Shown here: one piece after another, positions 15,171-23,651 of the stretch
How positions within the stretch are numbered: position 1 is the stretch's first letter
Layout of the letters: each line of letters begins with the position of its first letter
Origin: Gammaproteobacteria bacterium
GTDB lineage: Bacteria; Pseudomonadota; Gammaproteobacteria; Methylococcales; DRLZ01
Assembly: GCA_022600935.1 (NCBI GenBank)
Contig: JAHZJL010000277.1
Span: forward strand, 1 to 47,741
Length of the DNA: 47,741 bases
Direction of reading: 5' to 3'
The notes under the pieces: model-generated
Seen by the model: the letters and a program-made list of their open reading frames with translations, nothing else
What the model was told of the DNA's origin: nothing
The model's database searches: none
Made by a program: the position numbers and the translations under genes

Positions 15171-16073
15171 ATGAGTTACGTAAATTCTTTTAGTCAGGTA
15201 TCAGCTGGACAATTAAATAAAACCGAAGTATTGGTTGGTGTCAGTGATCGTTTGCTCAATGCGTCGAACCAGATTGAGTCAGAATTATCAAATACCGCCT
15301 CAATATTAAAATATTTAAAGCATTATTTTGTTTTAATATCGATTGATCTGAGTGACGTTGTGTTATCAGCGGATCAGCAGGATCATGCTTTGTCTTGGAA
15401 AAATGGAAAATTAACCAGACTTTCGGGGTTGATTATTGAATCAGACTATACAGATTTAATCAACAATCAACGTAAAAACCAGCAAAATGGCACGATATCG
15501 TTGTCTCAACTGTTACAGTCAAAGTTGCCTGTGATTGAGATGTCGGATTTGAATCAGGTTGAATTAAAGGAGAATTTTATTCAACAGTCATTGACGATGA
15601 GCCGCTGGAACCAATTGCAAAGGAAGGAGGACAAGACCAAATATCCATTATCCAGGTTTCATCAAACGCATTCACATGTCTTCCAGTGCCATGCACCTGA
15701 GAAGCTGGTCGAGCTGAAGGAGATTATCGACAATAAGCAGAATCTGGATATGTCACAGGTTTATGATCGCTACATCGATTTGGCATTGCAGACAATCAGA
15801 ACGCCGGCAACCCGGGAAAACAATTATTCTGTTTTAAAAGCGATTGCATTGTTACTGTCAGCTCATGTCAGTGTTACAGCGATGAATGAAATAGATGCCA
15901 GTATTGAACAGTTTGTATCCGGGAAATCAATGTTGTCAGCGCCATTGAAATTGATGAGAGCACAAGTCATGCAGCTGGTTATTCCTGAACTGATGAATTC
16001 TGCGTATTTATTTCCTTATCCACAACATATCAGCAGAACGGAAGTTAGCGGAGAATCTGCTATTGCTGTTTAA
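15171..16073 (+). CDS. degenerate DUF523-DUF1722 (YbgA-like) protein
   Basis: The 300-residue product follows the two-domain plan of DUF523-DUF1722 proteins. Residues 20-145 match DUF523 in outline, ending L-L-Q-S-K-L-P-V-I-E and E-N-F-I-Q-Q. Residues 155-288 match DUF1722: R-F-H-Q-T-H-S-H near 162, T-R-E-N-N-Y-S-V-L-K, G-K-S-M-L-S-A-P-L-K-L-M, and the closing A-Y-L-F-P-Y-P. The DUF523 cysteines are gone: the C-L-L-G motif reads S-D-R-L-L-N (residues 25-30) and the C-P-E motif reads D-L-S-D (59-62). DUF523 proteins include the [4Fe-4S] desulfidase TudS, so this copy should be unable to hold a cluster. Only one Cys (173) remains. The frame is open and full length. No clear Shine-Dalgarno is visible. 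Confidence 0.7.
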   Translation: MSYVNSFSQVSAGQLNKTEVLVGVSDRLLNASNQIESELSNTASILKYLKHYFVLISIDLSDVVLSADQQDHALSWKNGKLTRLSGLIIESDYTDLINNQRKNQQNGTISLSQLLQSKLPVIEMSDLNQVELKENFIQQSLTMSRWNQLQRKEDKTKYPLSRFHQTHSHVFQCHAPEKLVELKEIIDNKQNLDMSQVYDRYIDLALQTIRTPATRENNYSVLKAIALLLSAHVSVTAMNEIDASIEQFVSGKSMLSAPLKLMRAQVMQLVIPELMNSAYLFPYPQHISRTEVSGESAIAV

Positions 16074-16183
16074 CAGAGGCTCTTAATTCCCGGTTGTCTG
16101 ATTTTTTTATATCTGGGGCAGGGCATATTGACCAATATGTGCTGTGGTGTAACTATCTGTTATTTCAACCCGTTTAATTTTGA

Positions 16184-18688
16184 TTAACCGCCAGGTGGCG
16201 GTGGGGCCAGGACAGTTCTCGAGCCATTGGTTTCTGCGGCTGAAACGACACCACTGTTTTCCATGTCTTCAATAATCCTTGCAGCGCGGTTGTATCCAAT
16301 TCTGAATTTTCTCTGCACACTGGAAATTGATGCTTTGCGCGATTGAGTAACGAAGTAGACAGCTTGATCATACAATGAGTCCTGATCCTGTGCAGCTGCT
16401 TCTGATCCGCTATCAAACCCAGAGCCTTCAAAATCGGGTTCCAGTATTGTACTGATATATTCGGGGCGCCCAGTCCGTTTGATAAAATCCACAACCCGAT
16501 GCACTTCATGATCGGATACAAACGCACCGTGAGCTCGTATAGGTAGACTTGTGCCCGGCGGTAAAAACAGCATATCACCGTTGCCCAGCAATGATTCAGC
16601 GCCACCCTGGTCCAGGACAGTGCGGGAATCAATTTTAGACGAGACCTGAAATGATATTCTTGACGGCACATTAGCCTTGATTAAACCGGTCAACACATCA
16701 ACTGAAGGTCGCTGGGTTGCTAGAATCAAATGCAGTCCCGCAGCTCGGGCTTTTTGAGCCAGTCTGGCTATAAGAACTTCAACTTTTTTACCGACAATCA
16801 TCATCATGTCTGCCAGCTCATCGATCACGATGACTATCAGTGGCAACGGTTCAAGTGTCGGAATTTCTGTTAATTCTTCAGGGTTTTCAGCCGAATTGAA
16901 CAGAGGATCCTTAATCGGTTGTCCTGTAGCCTTTGCCATGTCGACTTTTTGATTGAAACCCTTGAGGTTCCTGACGCCAAGCATGGACATCAGTTTGTAG
17001 CGACGTTCCATTTCTGCGACACACCAGTTCAATGCCTGAGAGGCCAGTTTCATATCGGTGACCACTGGCGTCAATAAATGAGGGATATCTTCATAAACTG
17101 ACAATTCAAGCATTTTAGGGTCGATCATGATGAGTTTGACTTCATCCGGTGAAGCCTTGTACAGCAGGCTCAATATAAATGCATTGACGGCAACAGATTT
17201 ACCTGACCCGGTGGTTCCGGCTACAAGTAGATGCGGCATTTTGGCAAGATCAGCGACTACAGGTTGTCCGCTGATATTTTTACCCAATACCATGGTAACC
17301 GATGATTCCTGTTCCTGATATTCCTGGGATGACAACACTTCTTTCAATGTGACAATTTCACGCTCAGCATTGGGGATTTCAAGACCAACCAAAGGTTTAC
17401 CAGGTATGACTTCGACCACGCGCACACTGGTTACCAGTAACGCACGCGCTAAATCTTTCGACAAATTGGTTACCTTGCTGGCTTTGGTGCCGGGTGCCAG
17501 GTCCAGCTCAAACCGGGTAATAACCGGACCGGGATGGACTTCCTTGACGTGTGATTTGACTCCGAATTCGCCGAGTATTTTTTCTACTTTGACAGCCATA
17601 TCTTCCAGGTTTTGTTTTGAATAACCTTTTACGCGTTGTTGGTGGCTGTCTAATGTATCTAAAGGTGGAATTGTTCCTCTGGGTAATAATTTGCGTGAGG
17701 TATCCGGTTTTGACTGCTGAAAGTTGGTGACAGGTGCAGGCTCTGATTCCTGTCGTTCCAGGATGAACAGTCCGGGGTCCTTAAGGGTGCTTCCTGAAGC
17801 AGCCTCAGGTTCGTTAATCTCTGGTTCCGGGTCCCTGAAATCAAGCGCTTCCTGCTCGTTAAACGCATATAATTCGTCGGTATCGATATCATCACTGAAC
17901 ATCTGATTGGTATCATGTTCGTTTTCGCTGACTTTTGACTGTGAAAGCTGGTTGTCAATCATTTGAGGAGCGTCAATGATCTCTTCTGGGGTGGATTGAG
18001 CATCACCCGTGGTGTGAAAATCAGGTGGTGACAACGCGCTAAAATAATCACTGTCAAAATCTGGTTCAGTTTCCAGATCTGATGTTGTTTTAGATTTTCG
18101 ATACTTTTCAATCCGGGTTTTAACCAGGTTGTGCAATGTTAAGATAAAACGCCCTGTTGTATCGATTGCGTTCAACCATGACATTCCGGTTAACACTGTT
18201 ATGGCTGATGCAAGTCCAGCTAGCAGGATTAAGGTGGCTCCACTCATGCCAAAAGAGCTGGCACAGAAATCGCCGAATTCCTTGCCAAGAATTCCACCTG
18301 CTGATTTGGGTAATTGATTGCCATAATTCCAGAAATGCAAGTAGATGATTGTTGCACTGAAAATGATAGTCATGATCAATCCCAGCCAACGCAGCGGGAT
18401 GACATGATTCATGTCTTCATCCTGAGTGTTACGATAGAAATACCAACCCTGGTATATCAGCATAATCGGAATCAGGTAGGCAGAGACGCCAAGGAAACTG
18501 AGCATGAAGTCGGAAATCCATGCTCCGACTGTCCCCCCGGCATTCTGGATTGGCAGACCTGTGCCGGTATGAGTCCATCCGGCATCATCCAGGTTAAAGG
18601 TTAGAAGACAGAGAAGAATGTAAAATGCAACAGTGAAATAACCAACAAATATGATTTCGCGTAAGCCGTTTGATTGCAACCCAAACAT
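16184..18688 (-). CDS. ftsK: DNA translocase FtsK
   Basis: FtsK anchors at the septum and pumps chromosome DNA to the dif site for XerCD recombination. The 834-residue protein has four or five TM helices in residues 10-175, a variable acidic linker (about 200-340), and the RecA-like motor with Walker [10 protein letters not shown] near residue 490 and Walker [12 protein letters not shown]. The C-terminal winged-helix gamma domain ([15 protein letters not shown]) recognises KOPS sequences. The linker is short compared with E. coli FtsK. It ends P-P-P-P-G-G. It converges with the DUF523-like gene. Two TATAAT hexamers lie on the complement at 18721-18726 and 18731-18736 but lack clear -35 boxes. 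Confidence 0.97.
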   Translation of the reverse strand: MFGLQSNGLREIIFVGYFTVAFYILLCLLTFNLDDAGWTHTGTGLPIQNAGGTVGAWISDFMLSFLGVSAYLIPIMLIYQGWYFYRNTQDEDMNHVIPLRWLGLIMTIIFSATIIYLHFWNYGNQLPKSAGGILGKEFGDFCASSFGMSGATLILLAGLASAITVLTGMSWLNAIDTTGRFILTLHNLVKTRIEKYRKSKTTSDLETEPDFDSDYFSALSPPDFHTTGDAQSTPEEIIDAPQMIDNQLSQSKVSENEHDTNQMFSDDIDTDELYAFNEQEALDFRDPEPEINEPEAASGSTLKDPGLFILERQESEPAPVTNFQQSKPDTSRKLLPRGTIPPLDTLDSHQQRVKGYSKQNLEDMAVKVEKILGEFGVKSHVKEVHPGPVITRFELDLAPGTKASKVTNLSKDLARALLVTSVRVVEVIPGKPLVGLEIPNAEREIVTLKEVLSSQEYQEQESSVTMVLGKNISGQPVVADLAKMPHLLVAGTTGSGKSVAVNAFILSLLYKASPDEVKLIMIDPKMLELSVYEDIPHLLTPVVTDMKLASQALNWCVAEMERRYKLMSMLGVRNLKGFNQKVDMAKATGQPIKDPLFNSAENPEELTEIPTLEPLPLIVIVIDELADMMMIVGKKVEVLIARLAQKARAAGLHLILATQRPSVDVLTGLIKANVPSRISFQVSSKIDSRTVLDQGGAESLLGNGDMLFLPPGTSLPIRAHGAFVSDHEVHRVVDFIKRTGRPEYISTILEPDFEGSGFDSGSEAAAQDQDSLYDQAVYFVTQSRKASISSVQRKFRIGYNRAARIIEDMENSGVVSAAETNGSRTVLAPPPPGG

Positions 18689-18954
18689 AATACACCAGTT
18701 AAACTAATTTCTATAAAGCTATTATAACTGATTATATAGGAAGATTTTTAGTCTTTCTAATATTGAAACGAAAGGTGTTGTTAAATATCAACAATTGACT
18801 CAGAAAAGGCAATAATTGGATCTGCAAGCTGATATTATTGTATTCAAAGATATGAATGAATGTAGTCCGAATCGTAAAAAAACTCAATGATTGGCAGGGT
18901 GCGGTGCAGAATCACTCAAAACATTCCTTGTTAAACTGAAATGGCATTATTTGA

Positions 18955-20388
18955 TTAATGAGTTCGCAGCGCAATGATTTCATTGTAGCTTTGCCTGTTT
19001 AACAGCAGTGTCAGAACAATATAAATCCCCGCTCCAATACTGATTTGAGCCAGCATCACAAGAATTGGTGGCAATATAGCAGACAGTTGATGGTAACTGA
19101 GTGTGACAGCAGCAAACATGCAGATGGATGTCATCATTGGGGTTAACAGTTCACTGGTGAGTTTGATAATGCCAAACCCGAAATAAGATTTTGAGCTATA
19201 TGCAATGATCAAATTACACAGCGGTACTGTAATCAACCAGGAAATACAAATTCCTTCCATGTCCCATTGAGCACCAACAAGAAAGCCGATGACCAGAATG
19301 ATTCCTGTCACAGTGGTTAATATGACGCTTAATCCTGCTTTGCCAATACCGCGCAGTGTCGATGAATAAATATTAGCTATCATTCTTAATGGCATGACCA
19401 GGCACAGTATTGCCAGAGGATAAGCTGCTTCAGCCCATTTACTTCCTAAAACGATCTCGACAAATACCGGAGCTATACTGGCGATCCCGACAAATACCGG
19501 GAATGCAAAAAAACTGATTAAGCGAATTGCTTTGAGTAAATACCATTGAATTTTGTCGCGATCTGATTGAATGCTTGAAAACGCAGGGAAGGCAATTTCA
19601 TTTAACAATCCGTTGATTTTCTGCATCGGCATGGATGCAATATGCAAGGCCACAGAATAGATTCCGAGAACGTTTGTACCCAATAACTTTCCGATGATGA
19701 ATGCATCAGCTCGCGCATACAGATACCAGGCGAGATGGTCTAATGTAACCAGGCCTCCGAATCGGAGTATGTGTTTCCCTTCTCTAAAGGAAAATCGGGG
19801 CCAGACATGAATGGGAGAAATAAAATTTAAACCGATTGCACGAATCGCCCAAATACTGACAAAACCATATACCATTGCCCAGATTCCATGGCCAAGATAG
19901 GCAAATACCAGCGTGATCAAGCCGCCGCTAAAATTAGATACCAATTCAACAATGGATTTGCGTTTAAAATCCAGTTTACGGGTCAGGTATGATTCCGGGA
20001 TTACAATAAATGCATTGGTCATAAACCCAATAGAGATGGTTTGAAGAATTGGAGTTAGCTTCGGCTCGTTAAAATAGTGTGCAATGAGGGGCGACAATAA
20101 GACTAACGTCAAAGAAAACAGCAGGTTTGTGACGATCACGACACCGAACCCGAGGCGAAAATCATGTGGAGTGATGTTTTTTTTCTGAACCAGAGCGGCT
20201 CCAATGCCTAACTCATTCACCCACATGAGTAAACCGCCAAAAATCATCGCTAATGAATACAATCCGTAATCATCAACCGATATCAGACGGACGACGTATA
20301 AAGTCATTGCCCAGGTCATAAATTGACTGAGCAGCCTCAAACTCGCTGTCCAACGTAATGCGTGAAGTACTTTCCCTTTTAGTTCCAT
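18955..20388 (-). CDS. Wzx/WzxC-type lipopolysaccharide or exopolysaccharide flippase
   Basis: The 477-residue protein is a MOP-superfamily transporter: 12-14 TM segments, starting with a short amphipathic K-G-K-V-L-H-A-L-R-W-T-A-S, then a G-L-Y-S-L-A-M-I-F motif after V-D-D-Y (residues 38-49), which is typical of polysaccharide biosynthesis proteins that flip undecaprenyl-linked oligosaccharides. L-T-R-K-L-D-F-K-R near residue 135 and a G-I-G-A-A-L-V-Q-K-K loop are also family features (WzxC/CapF-like). There are no glycosyltransferases next to it; the nearest glycosylation genes are 15 kb away. It appears to be a monocistronic gene with 177 bp before the TetR gene. Confidence 0.88.
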   Translation of the reverse strand: MELKGKVLHALRWTASLRLLSQFMTWAMTLYVVRLISVDDYGLYSLAMIFGGLLMWVNELGIGAALVQKKNITPHDFRLGFGVVIVTNLLFSLTLVLLSPLIAHYFNEPKLTPILQTISIGFMTNAFIVIPESYLTRKLDFKRKSIVELVSNFSGGLITLVFAYLGHGIWAMVYGFVSIWAIRAIGLNFISPIHVWPRFSFREGKHILRFGGLVTLDHLAWYLYARADAFIIGKLLGTNVLGIYSVALHIASMPMQKINGLLNEIAFPAFSSIQSDRDKIQWYLLKAIRLISFFAFPVFVGIASIAPVFVEIVLGSKWAEAAYPLAILCLVMPLRMIANIYSSTLRGIGKAGLSVILTTVTGIILVIGFLVGAQWDMEGICISWLITVPLCNLIIAYSSKSYFGFGIIKLTSELLTPMMTSICMFAAVTLSYHQLSAILPPILVMLAQISIGAGIYIVLTLLLNRQSYNEIIALRTH

Positions 20389-20565
20389 GCTGATTTTAAA
20401 CCGGTTTCAAGATGAATCTTGAGTTCGTAAGCGTGAATTCAAGAAGATGAAAATGCTGAAGCCAGGTTTAGTGGTTAACCGCAGGCCAGACAGCTTCTTA
20501 GTCATCTGACGTGCAATTAAGCTTGAATTGGTCAGGATAGAAGCAAGTGAGGATGAAAAGCACAG

Positions 20566-21354
20566 TTAAGTTGCAGGGCGATTAGGGTTTTTGCTTAACG
20601 CTCTCCATAATGGATACCAGACTTCCGGTAAATAATGATCCAGTGAGTCAGGAAGCAAGCCCTCCAGATGCAGGCTGATAACATTGGAAATCAAGCCCAT
20701 GAATGAAGCATAGGCTAGATGAGGATCAATTTTTTCAAGTTCACCGCTATTCATACCGGACTCAAGTATGATGACCATTTGAGAAAGACCAGGGAACAAA
20801 TCATTGTCACTTTTGTTTTGTTGTAAACCCTGGTCTTTTGGGCAAAATAACAATTGTGCGACATCCGGCGCTTGTTGAGTGAGATCAAGCAGGAATTCAA
20901 CAATAGAGCGTAAACATGCAATTGATGTGGTGCTGTTTTTATGAATATCGATCAGGGTTTGATCAAGGCGGGCAGTCAAATCGTCGAACAATGCGTCGGC
21001 AATCGCTTCCTTGTTCTGAAAATGTTTGTAAATTGATGTTTTGGATAATTCAGACTTAGCAGCGATATCAACCAGTGATGTCTGGTGAACGCCTTGTTTG
21101 GCAAAGAGGTGAAGAGATGTATCCAGGATCTTGTCTCGATCCTGTTGAGAAAGGTCACTTTTTACCACTGGGGTCGTTTCAGAATCGTCATCAACGGCGT
21201 CCAGTTCAGTGCCTGGTTTGATAACTAACGATACTTGTTCAGTCTCAGTTGGTTGTGTCGATGCTGAATCATCGTCGGAAAGCACAGTTTCCTTAATATC
21301 GATCTCGATCTTATCAGGTGTTAATTCGGTCTTTCGCTCTGCATTTTCAGACAT
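20566..21354 (-). CDS. TetR/AcrR family transcriptional regulator with acidic N-terminal extension
   Basis: The 262-residue protein has a TetR N-terminal HTH at about residues 72-120 (R-D-K-I-L-D-T-S-L-H-L-F-A-K-Q-G, then S-L-V-D-I-A-A-K-S-E-L-S-K-T-S-I-Y-K-H-F) and a helical ligand domain after it. Unusually, about 70 residues of low-complexity acidic, Ser/Thr-rich sequence precede the HTH; TetR proteins normally begin 10-20 residues before it. The first in-frame ATG with this frame is used; a later start (TTG/GTG just before the HTH) is possible. It follows a small membrane-protein gene by 36 bp in the same direction. A palindrome at 21931-21945 upstream of that pair is a candidate operator. 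Confidence 0.9.
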   Translation of the reverse strand: MSENAERKTELTPDKIEIDIKETVLSDDDSASTQPTETEQVSLVIKPGTELDAVDDDSETTPVVKSDLSQQDRDKILDTSLHLFAKQGVHQTSLVDIAAKSELSKTSIYKHFQNKEAIADALFDDLTARLDQTLIDIHKNSTTSIACLRSIVEFLLDLTQQAPDVAQLLFCPKDQGLQQNKSDNDLFPGLSQMVIILESGMNSGELEKIDPHLAYASFMGLISNVISLHLEGLLPDSLDHYLPEVWYPLWRALSKNPNRPAT

Positions 21355-21390
21355 GGATACAATGATTGGACAAAATGGGTTTAATGACGA

Positions 21391-21738
21391 TTAATCTTGT
21401 GATGCCTGATTTTTTGCGTCGATAGCCATTTGTTCCATACCTTTGACTTGCTCGACAGCGAAATTAAACAGGGTTTTTCCGGTATCCAGTACATATTGCC
21501 AGATCTGCGGCTTTTTCCATAATGTCAGTCCGATATAACCAACCAAGCCACCGGCAACCAATACCGCAAGTATTCCCGGAACTCCAAAAAAGACTAATAC
21601 TCGTTGTAACTGATAAAGCAGGTCCAGAGGAATGAATAACAAGGTACCAAAATAAACAAGTACAATAAAAATGAAGACTGCAAACAGAATAAATTGAAAA
21701 AAACGAATCAGAACTAAGTCAATGTTTACTTGTTTCAT
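21391..21738 (-). CDS. small inner-membrane protein, probably co-transcribed with the TetR gene
   Basis: The 115-residue product has two strongly hydrophobic stretches (about residues 11-37 and 50-72, the second with G-V-P-G-I-L-A-V-L-V-A-G-G) and a polar C-terminus (K-G-M-E-Q-M-A-I-D-A-K). I do not recognise the family. It lies 36 bp upstream of the TetR regulator in the same direction, so the two likely form an operon and this protein may belong to the regulator's target set. Confidence 0.7.
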   Translation of the reverse strand: MKQVNIDLVLIRFFQFILFAVFIFIVLVYFGTLLFIPLDLLYQLQRVLVFFGVPGILAVLVAGGLVGYIGLTLWKKPQIWQYVLDTGKTLFNFAVEQVKGMEQMAIDAKNQASQD

Positions 21739-21930
21739 GGTGATTATTCACAAAATTACTGGTGATTAATGAAATTTAAAGTGATTGCAAAAACCAGGGT
21801 CTGATCAGAATACTTGCGTAGTGCAGTGGCAGTCTCTTCAGATGTTCACTTTATGGTGTATCACTTAACTGATCTCGTGTTTTAAACCATTGCCAAAAGG
21901 CGCACCGGCTTTCAAGCCAGCAAGTGTACA

Positions 21931-21945
21931 GGTTACATTGTAACC
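21931..21945. promoter_or_regulatory. perfect palindromic candidate operator upstream of the TetR operon
   Basis: GGTTAC-ATT-GTAACC is a perfect 6-3-6 inverted repeat about 190 bp upstream of the membrane protein-TetR pair. TetR dimers bind palindromes of this size and often repress their own operon. The link to this TetR is inferred from position only; the distance is larger than usual, and the site could instead serve another regulator. Confidence 0.4.
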
Positions 21946-22019
21946 GGGTCTTGAAATCAGTCAAATCAACAGGGTATTGTACACTAATTGCCAACTCCAT
22001 ACTATTCGGTTTCCAGAAT

Positions 22020-22041
22020 TTTAACCACTAAAATGGTTAAA
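22020..22041 (-). terminator. weak terminator-like hairpin after the rhomboid gene
   Basis: TTTAACCA (22020-22027) and TGGTTAAA (22034-22041) pair over 8 bp with a 6-nt loop. On the complement, in the direction of the rhomboid gene, the stem is A/T-rich and followed only by a short A/T tract, so it would be a weak terminator. It lies 52 bp after the rhomboid stop. Confidence 0.35.
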
Positions 22042-22093
22042 CCCTGTGTGTTTTATCTAATATCTATTAAAAACAAATGCTTATGATATTGAG

Positions 22094-22789
22094 TTATGGC
22101 TGATGTTGAGGAGTATGAGTGGTTGGCAGTAACAGTCGGAAAATAATTGCACCTATAAAAAAACCGGCGAGATGTCCGACCCAGGATAACGATGTTGCTG
22201 ACTCATTACTGAATGTGGTTGTTGCATCGTTTAATTGAAAGATAACCCAGACTCCTAAAAACGATATTGCAGGGAGTTCAATAAAAATCGGTAAAAATAA
22301 AATTGGTATCCAGATGACGATTTTTGCGTACGGAAACATGAACATATAAGCGCCTAAAATTCCGGCCAGGGCACCTGACGCACCGACAACTGGAACCGGT
22401 GATTTTGAGGCAACACAGTACAGGGCTATATTTGCGCCGATTCCGCAAATAAAATAGAACACAACAAACCGGTTTTTGCCCATAACATCTTCCACATCAT
22501 CTCCAAATATCCACAGCATCCAGATATTCATGATCAGATGCATCCATGTTGAATGCAAAAACAGATTACTGACAAAGGGCAGGTAATTGTCCGGGGAAAC
22601 CTTGGTGATTGCTGACCATAGAGGATTTGAGTAACGTGCCGGCACCAATCCGTATTCCTGGAATAATGCAAATGCTCTGCCTTCAGGAATGATTTCCAAG
22701 TAGCCGAAGATCAGGAAATTGATAATAATCAAACCCCAGGTAATATATGGCGTTTTTTCTACAGTGAGTGTGTCGCGGAATGGAATCAT
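22094..22789 (-). CDS. rhomboid family intramembrane serine protease
   Basis: Rhomboids cleave TM segments of other membrane proteins. The 231-residue protein has the seven-helix plan of the larger bacterial rhomboids, with the catalytic Ser in V-V-G-A-S-G-A-L-A-G (about residue 138) and the catalytic His in W-V-G-H-L-A-G-F (about residue 209). Also conserved are the H-x-x-W-M-H-L-I-M-N-I loop-TM2 motif (H80-S-T-W-M-H) and the early R-D-T-L region. All catalytic elements are present, so it should be active. It is a single gene with 106 bp before rlmB. The substrate cannot be inferred. Confidence 0.94.
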   Translation of the reverse strand: MIPFRDTLTVEKTPYITWGLIIINFLIFGYLEIIPEGRAFALFQEYGLVPARYSNPLWSAITKVSPDNYLPFVSNLFLHSTWMHLIMNIWMLWIFGDDVEDVMGKNRFVVFYFICGIGANIALYCVASKSPVPVVGASGALAGILGAYMFMFPYAKIVIWIPILFLPIFIELPAISFLGVWVIFQLNDATTTFSNESATSLSWVGHLAGFFIGAIIFRLLLPTTHTPQHQP

Positions 22790-22895
22790 GATCTACATTA
22801 GTGGTTGAGTTGATCAGAACAAACCTCTGAAAACAGACTATTTTGTGGTGGTCCGGTTGAGCAAAGCCATTAGATTTTATCTCTAATTGAATCGT

Positions 22896-23642
22896 TTAGT
22901 TTAAGTGACGTTGTCTGAGCGCTTCATACAACATGACACCTGTAGCGACAGAAACATTCAAGCTGTGTACATGACCCAGCATGGGGATTTTGACCAGAAA
23001 ATCACAAGCATTTTCGGTCAGCCGGCGTAAACCGCTTTGTTCCGAGCCCATGGCAATAACAATCAAGCCGTTAAGATTGACATCGTAAAGACTTTGTTCG
23101 GCTTTGTCGCTGGTACCGACAATCCACGCGCCTTTTTGCTTCAAAGTCTTGAGTGTACGACTCAGGTTGGTGACCTGGTAAACGGGAACAAAATCTATAG
23201 CACCTGATGAAGTTTTCATCACAGTCGGTGTAAAACCTACAGAATTATCCTTGCTGATAATAACGCCATTAATTCCGGCTGCATCTGCAGTTCTCAGGCA
23301 GGCGCCAAAATTATGTGGATCCTTGATCTGGTCAAGCAATAAGTACAGCCCGGTATCGGGAGTTTTGTCCAGCGCTGATATCAAATCCTGTTCATGCAGT
23401 ATCGAAGCCGCCAGCAGTGTTGCCACAATGCCTTGATGGTTGGTGTGTTTGCCAATCTTGTCAAGAGTCTGCTTGTCAGTTTGGACGGTTTTGATGCAAT
23501 GTTTTTCAAGCATATCAATGATTGCCAACATGCGTTTATCATGCCTGTCCTGGGCAACAAATACTTCAACAATGCGTTGTGGCTCCCAGTCGATAATGGA
23601 TTGAATGGCATGAAAGCCACATACAGTGATTTCTTGGCTCAT
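22896..23642 (-). CDS. rlmB: 23S rRNA (guanosine-2'-O-)-methyltransferase RlmB
   Basis: RlmB methylates the ribose of G2251 in the P-loop of 23S rRNA. The 248-residue protein has an N-terminal RNA-binding domain (G-F-H-A-I-Q-S-I near residue 10; H-Q-G-I-V-A near residue 70) and a SpoU/SPOUT catalytic domain with its three motifs: D-P-H-N-F-G-A-C-L-R-T-A-D-A (about 108-121), I-A-M-G-S-E-Q-S-G-L (about 195-204) and I-P-M-L-G-H-V-H-S-L-N-V-S-V-A (about 215-229). It follows rnr by 9 bp, the usual rnr-rlmB operon. Confidence 0.97.
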   Translation of the reverse strand: MSQEITVCGFHAIQSIIDWEPQRIVEVFVAQDRHDKRMLAIIDMLEKHCIKTVQTDKQTLDKIGKHTNHQGIVATLLAASILHEQDLISALDKTPDTGLYLLLDQIKDPHNFGACLRTADAAGINGVIISKDNSVGFTPTVMKTSSGAIDFVPVYQVTNLSRTLKTLKQKGAWIVGTSDKAEQSLYDVNLNGLIVIAMGSEQSGLRRLTENACDFLVKIPMLGHVHSLNVSVATGVMLYEALRQRHLN

Positions 23643-23651
23643 TCAGAGGAT

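Larger units (their letters stand above)
21739..22093. other. intergenic region upstream of the membrane protein-TetR pair
   Basis: These 355 bp hold a perfect palindrome at 21931-21945 and an imperfect terminator-like hairpin at 22020-22041, both listed separately. A TTCAAG...CTTGAA-type pair flanks the palindrome loosely (TTCAAG at 21911, CTTGAA at 21950). No coding frame is convincing. Confidence 0.4.
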
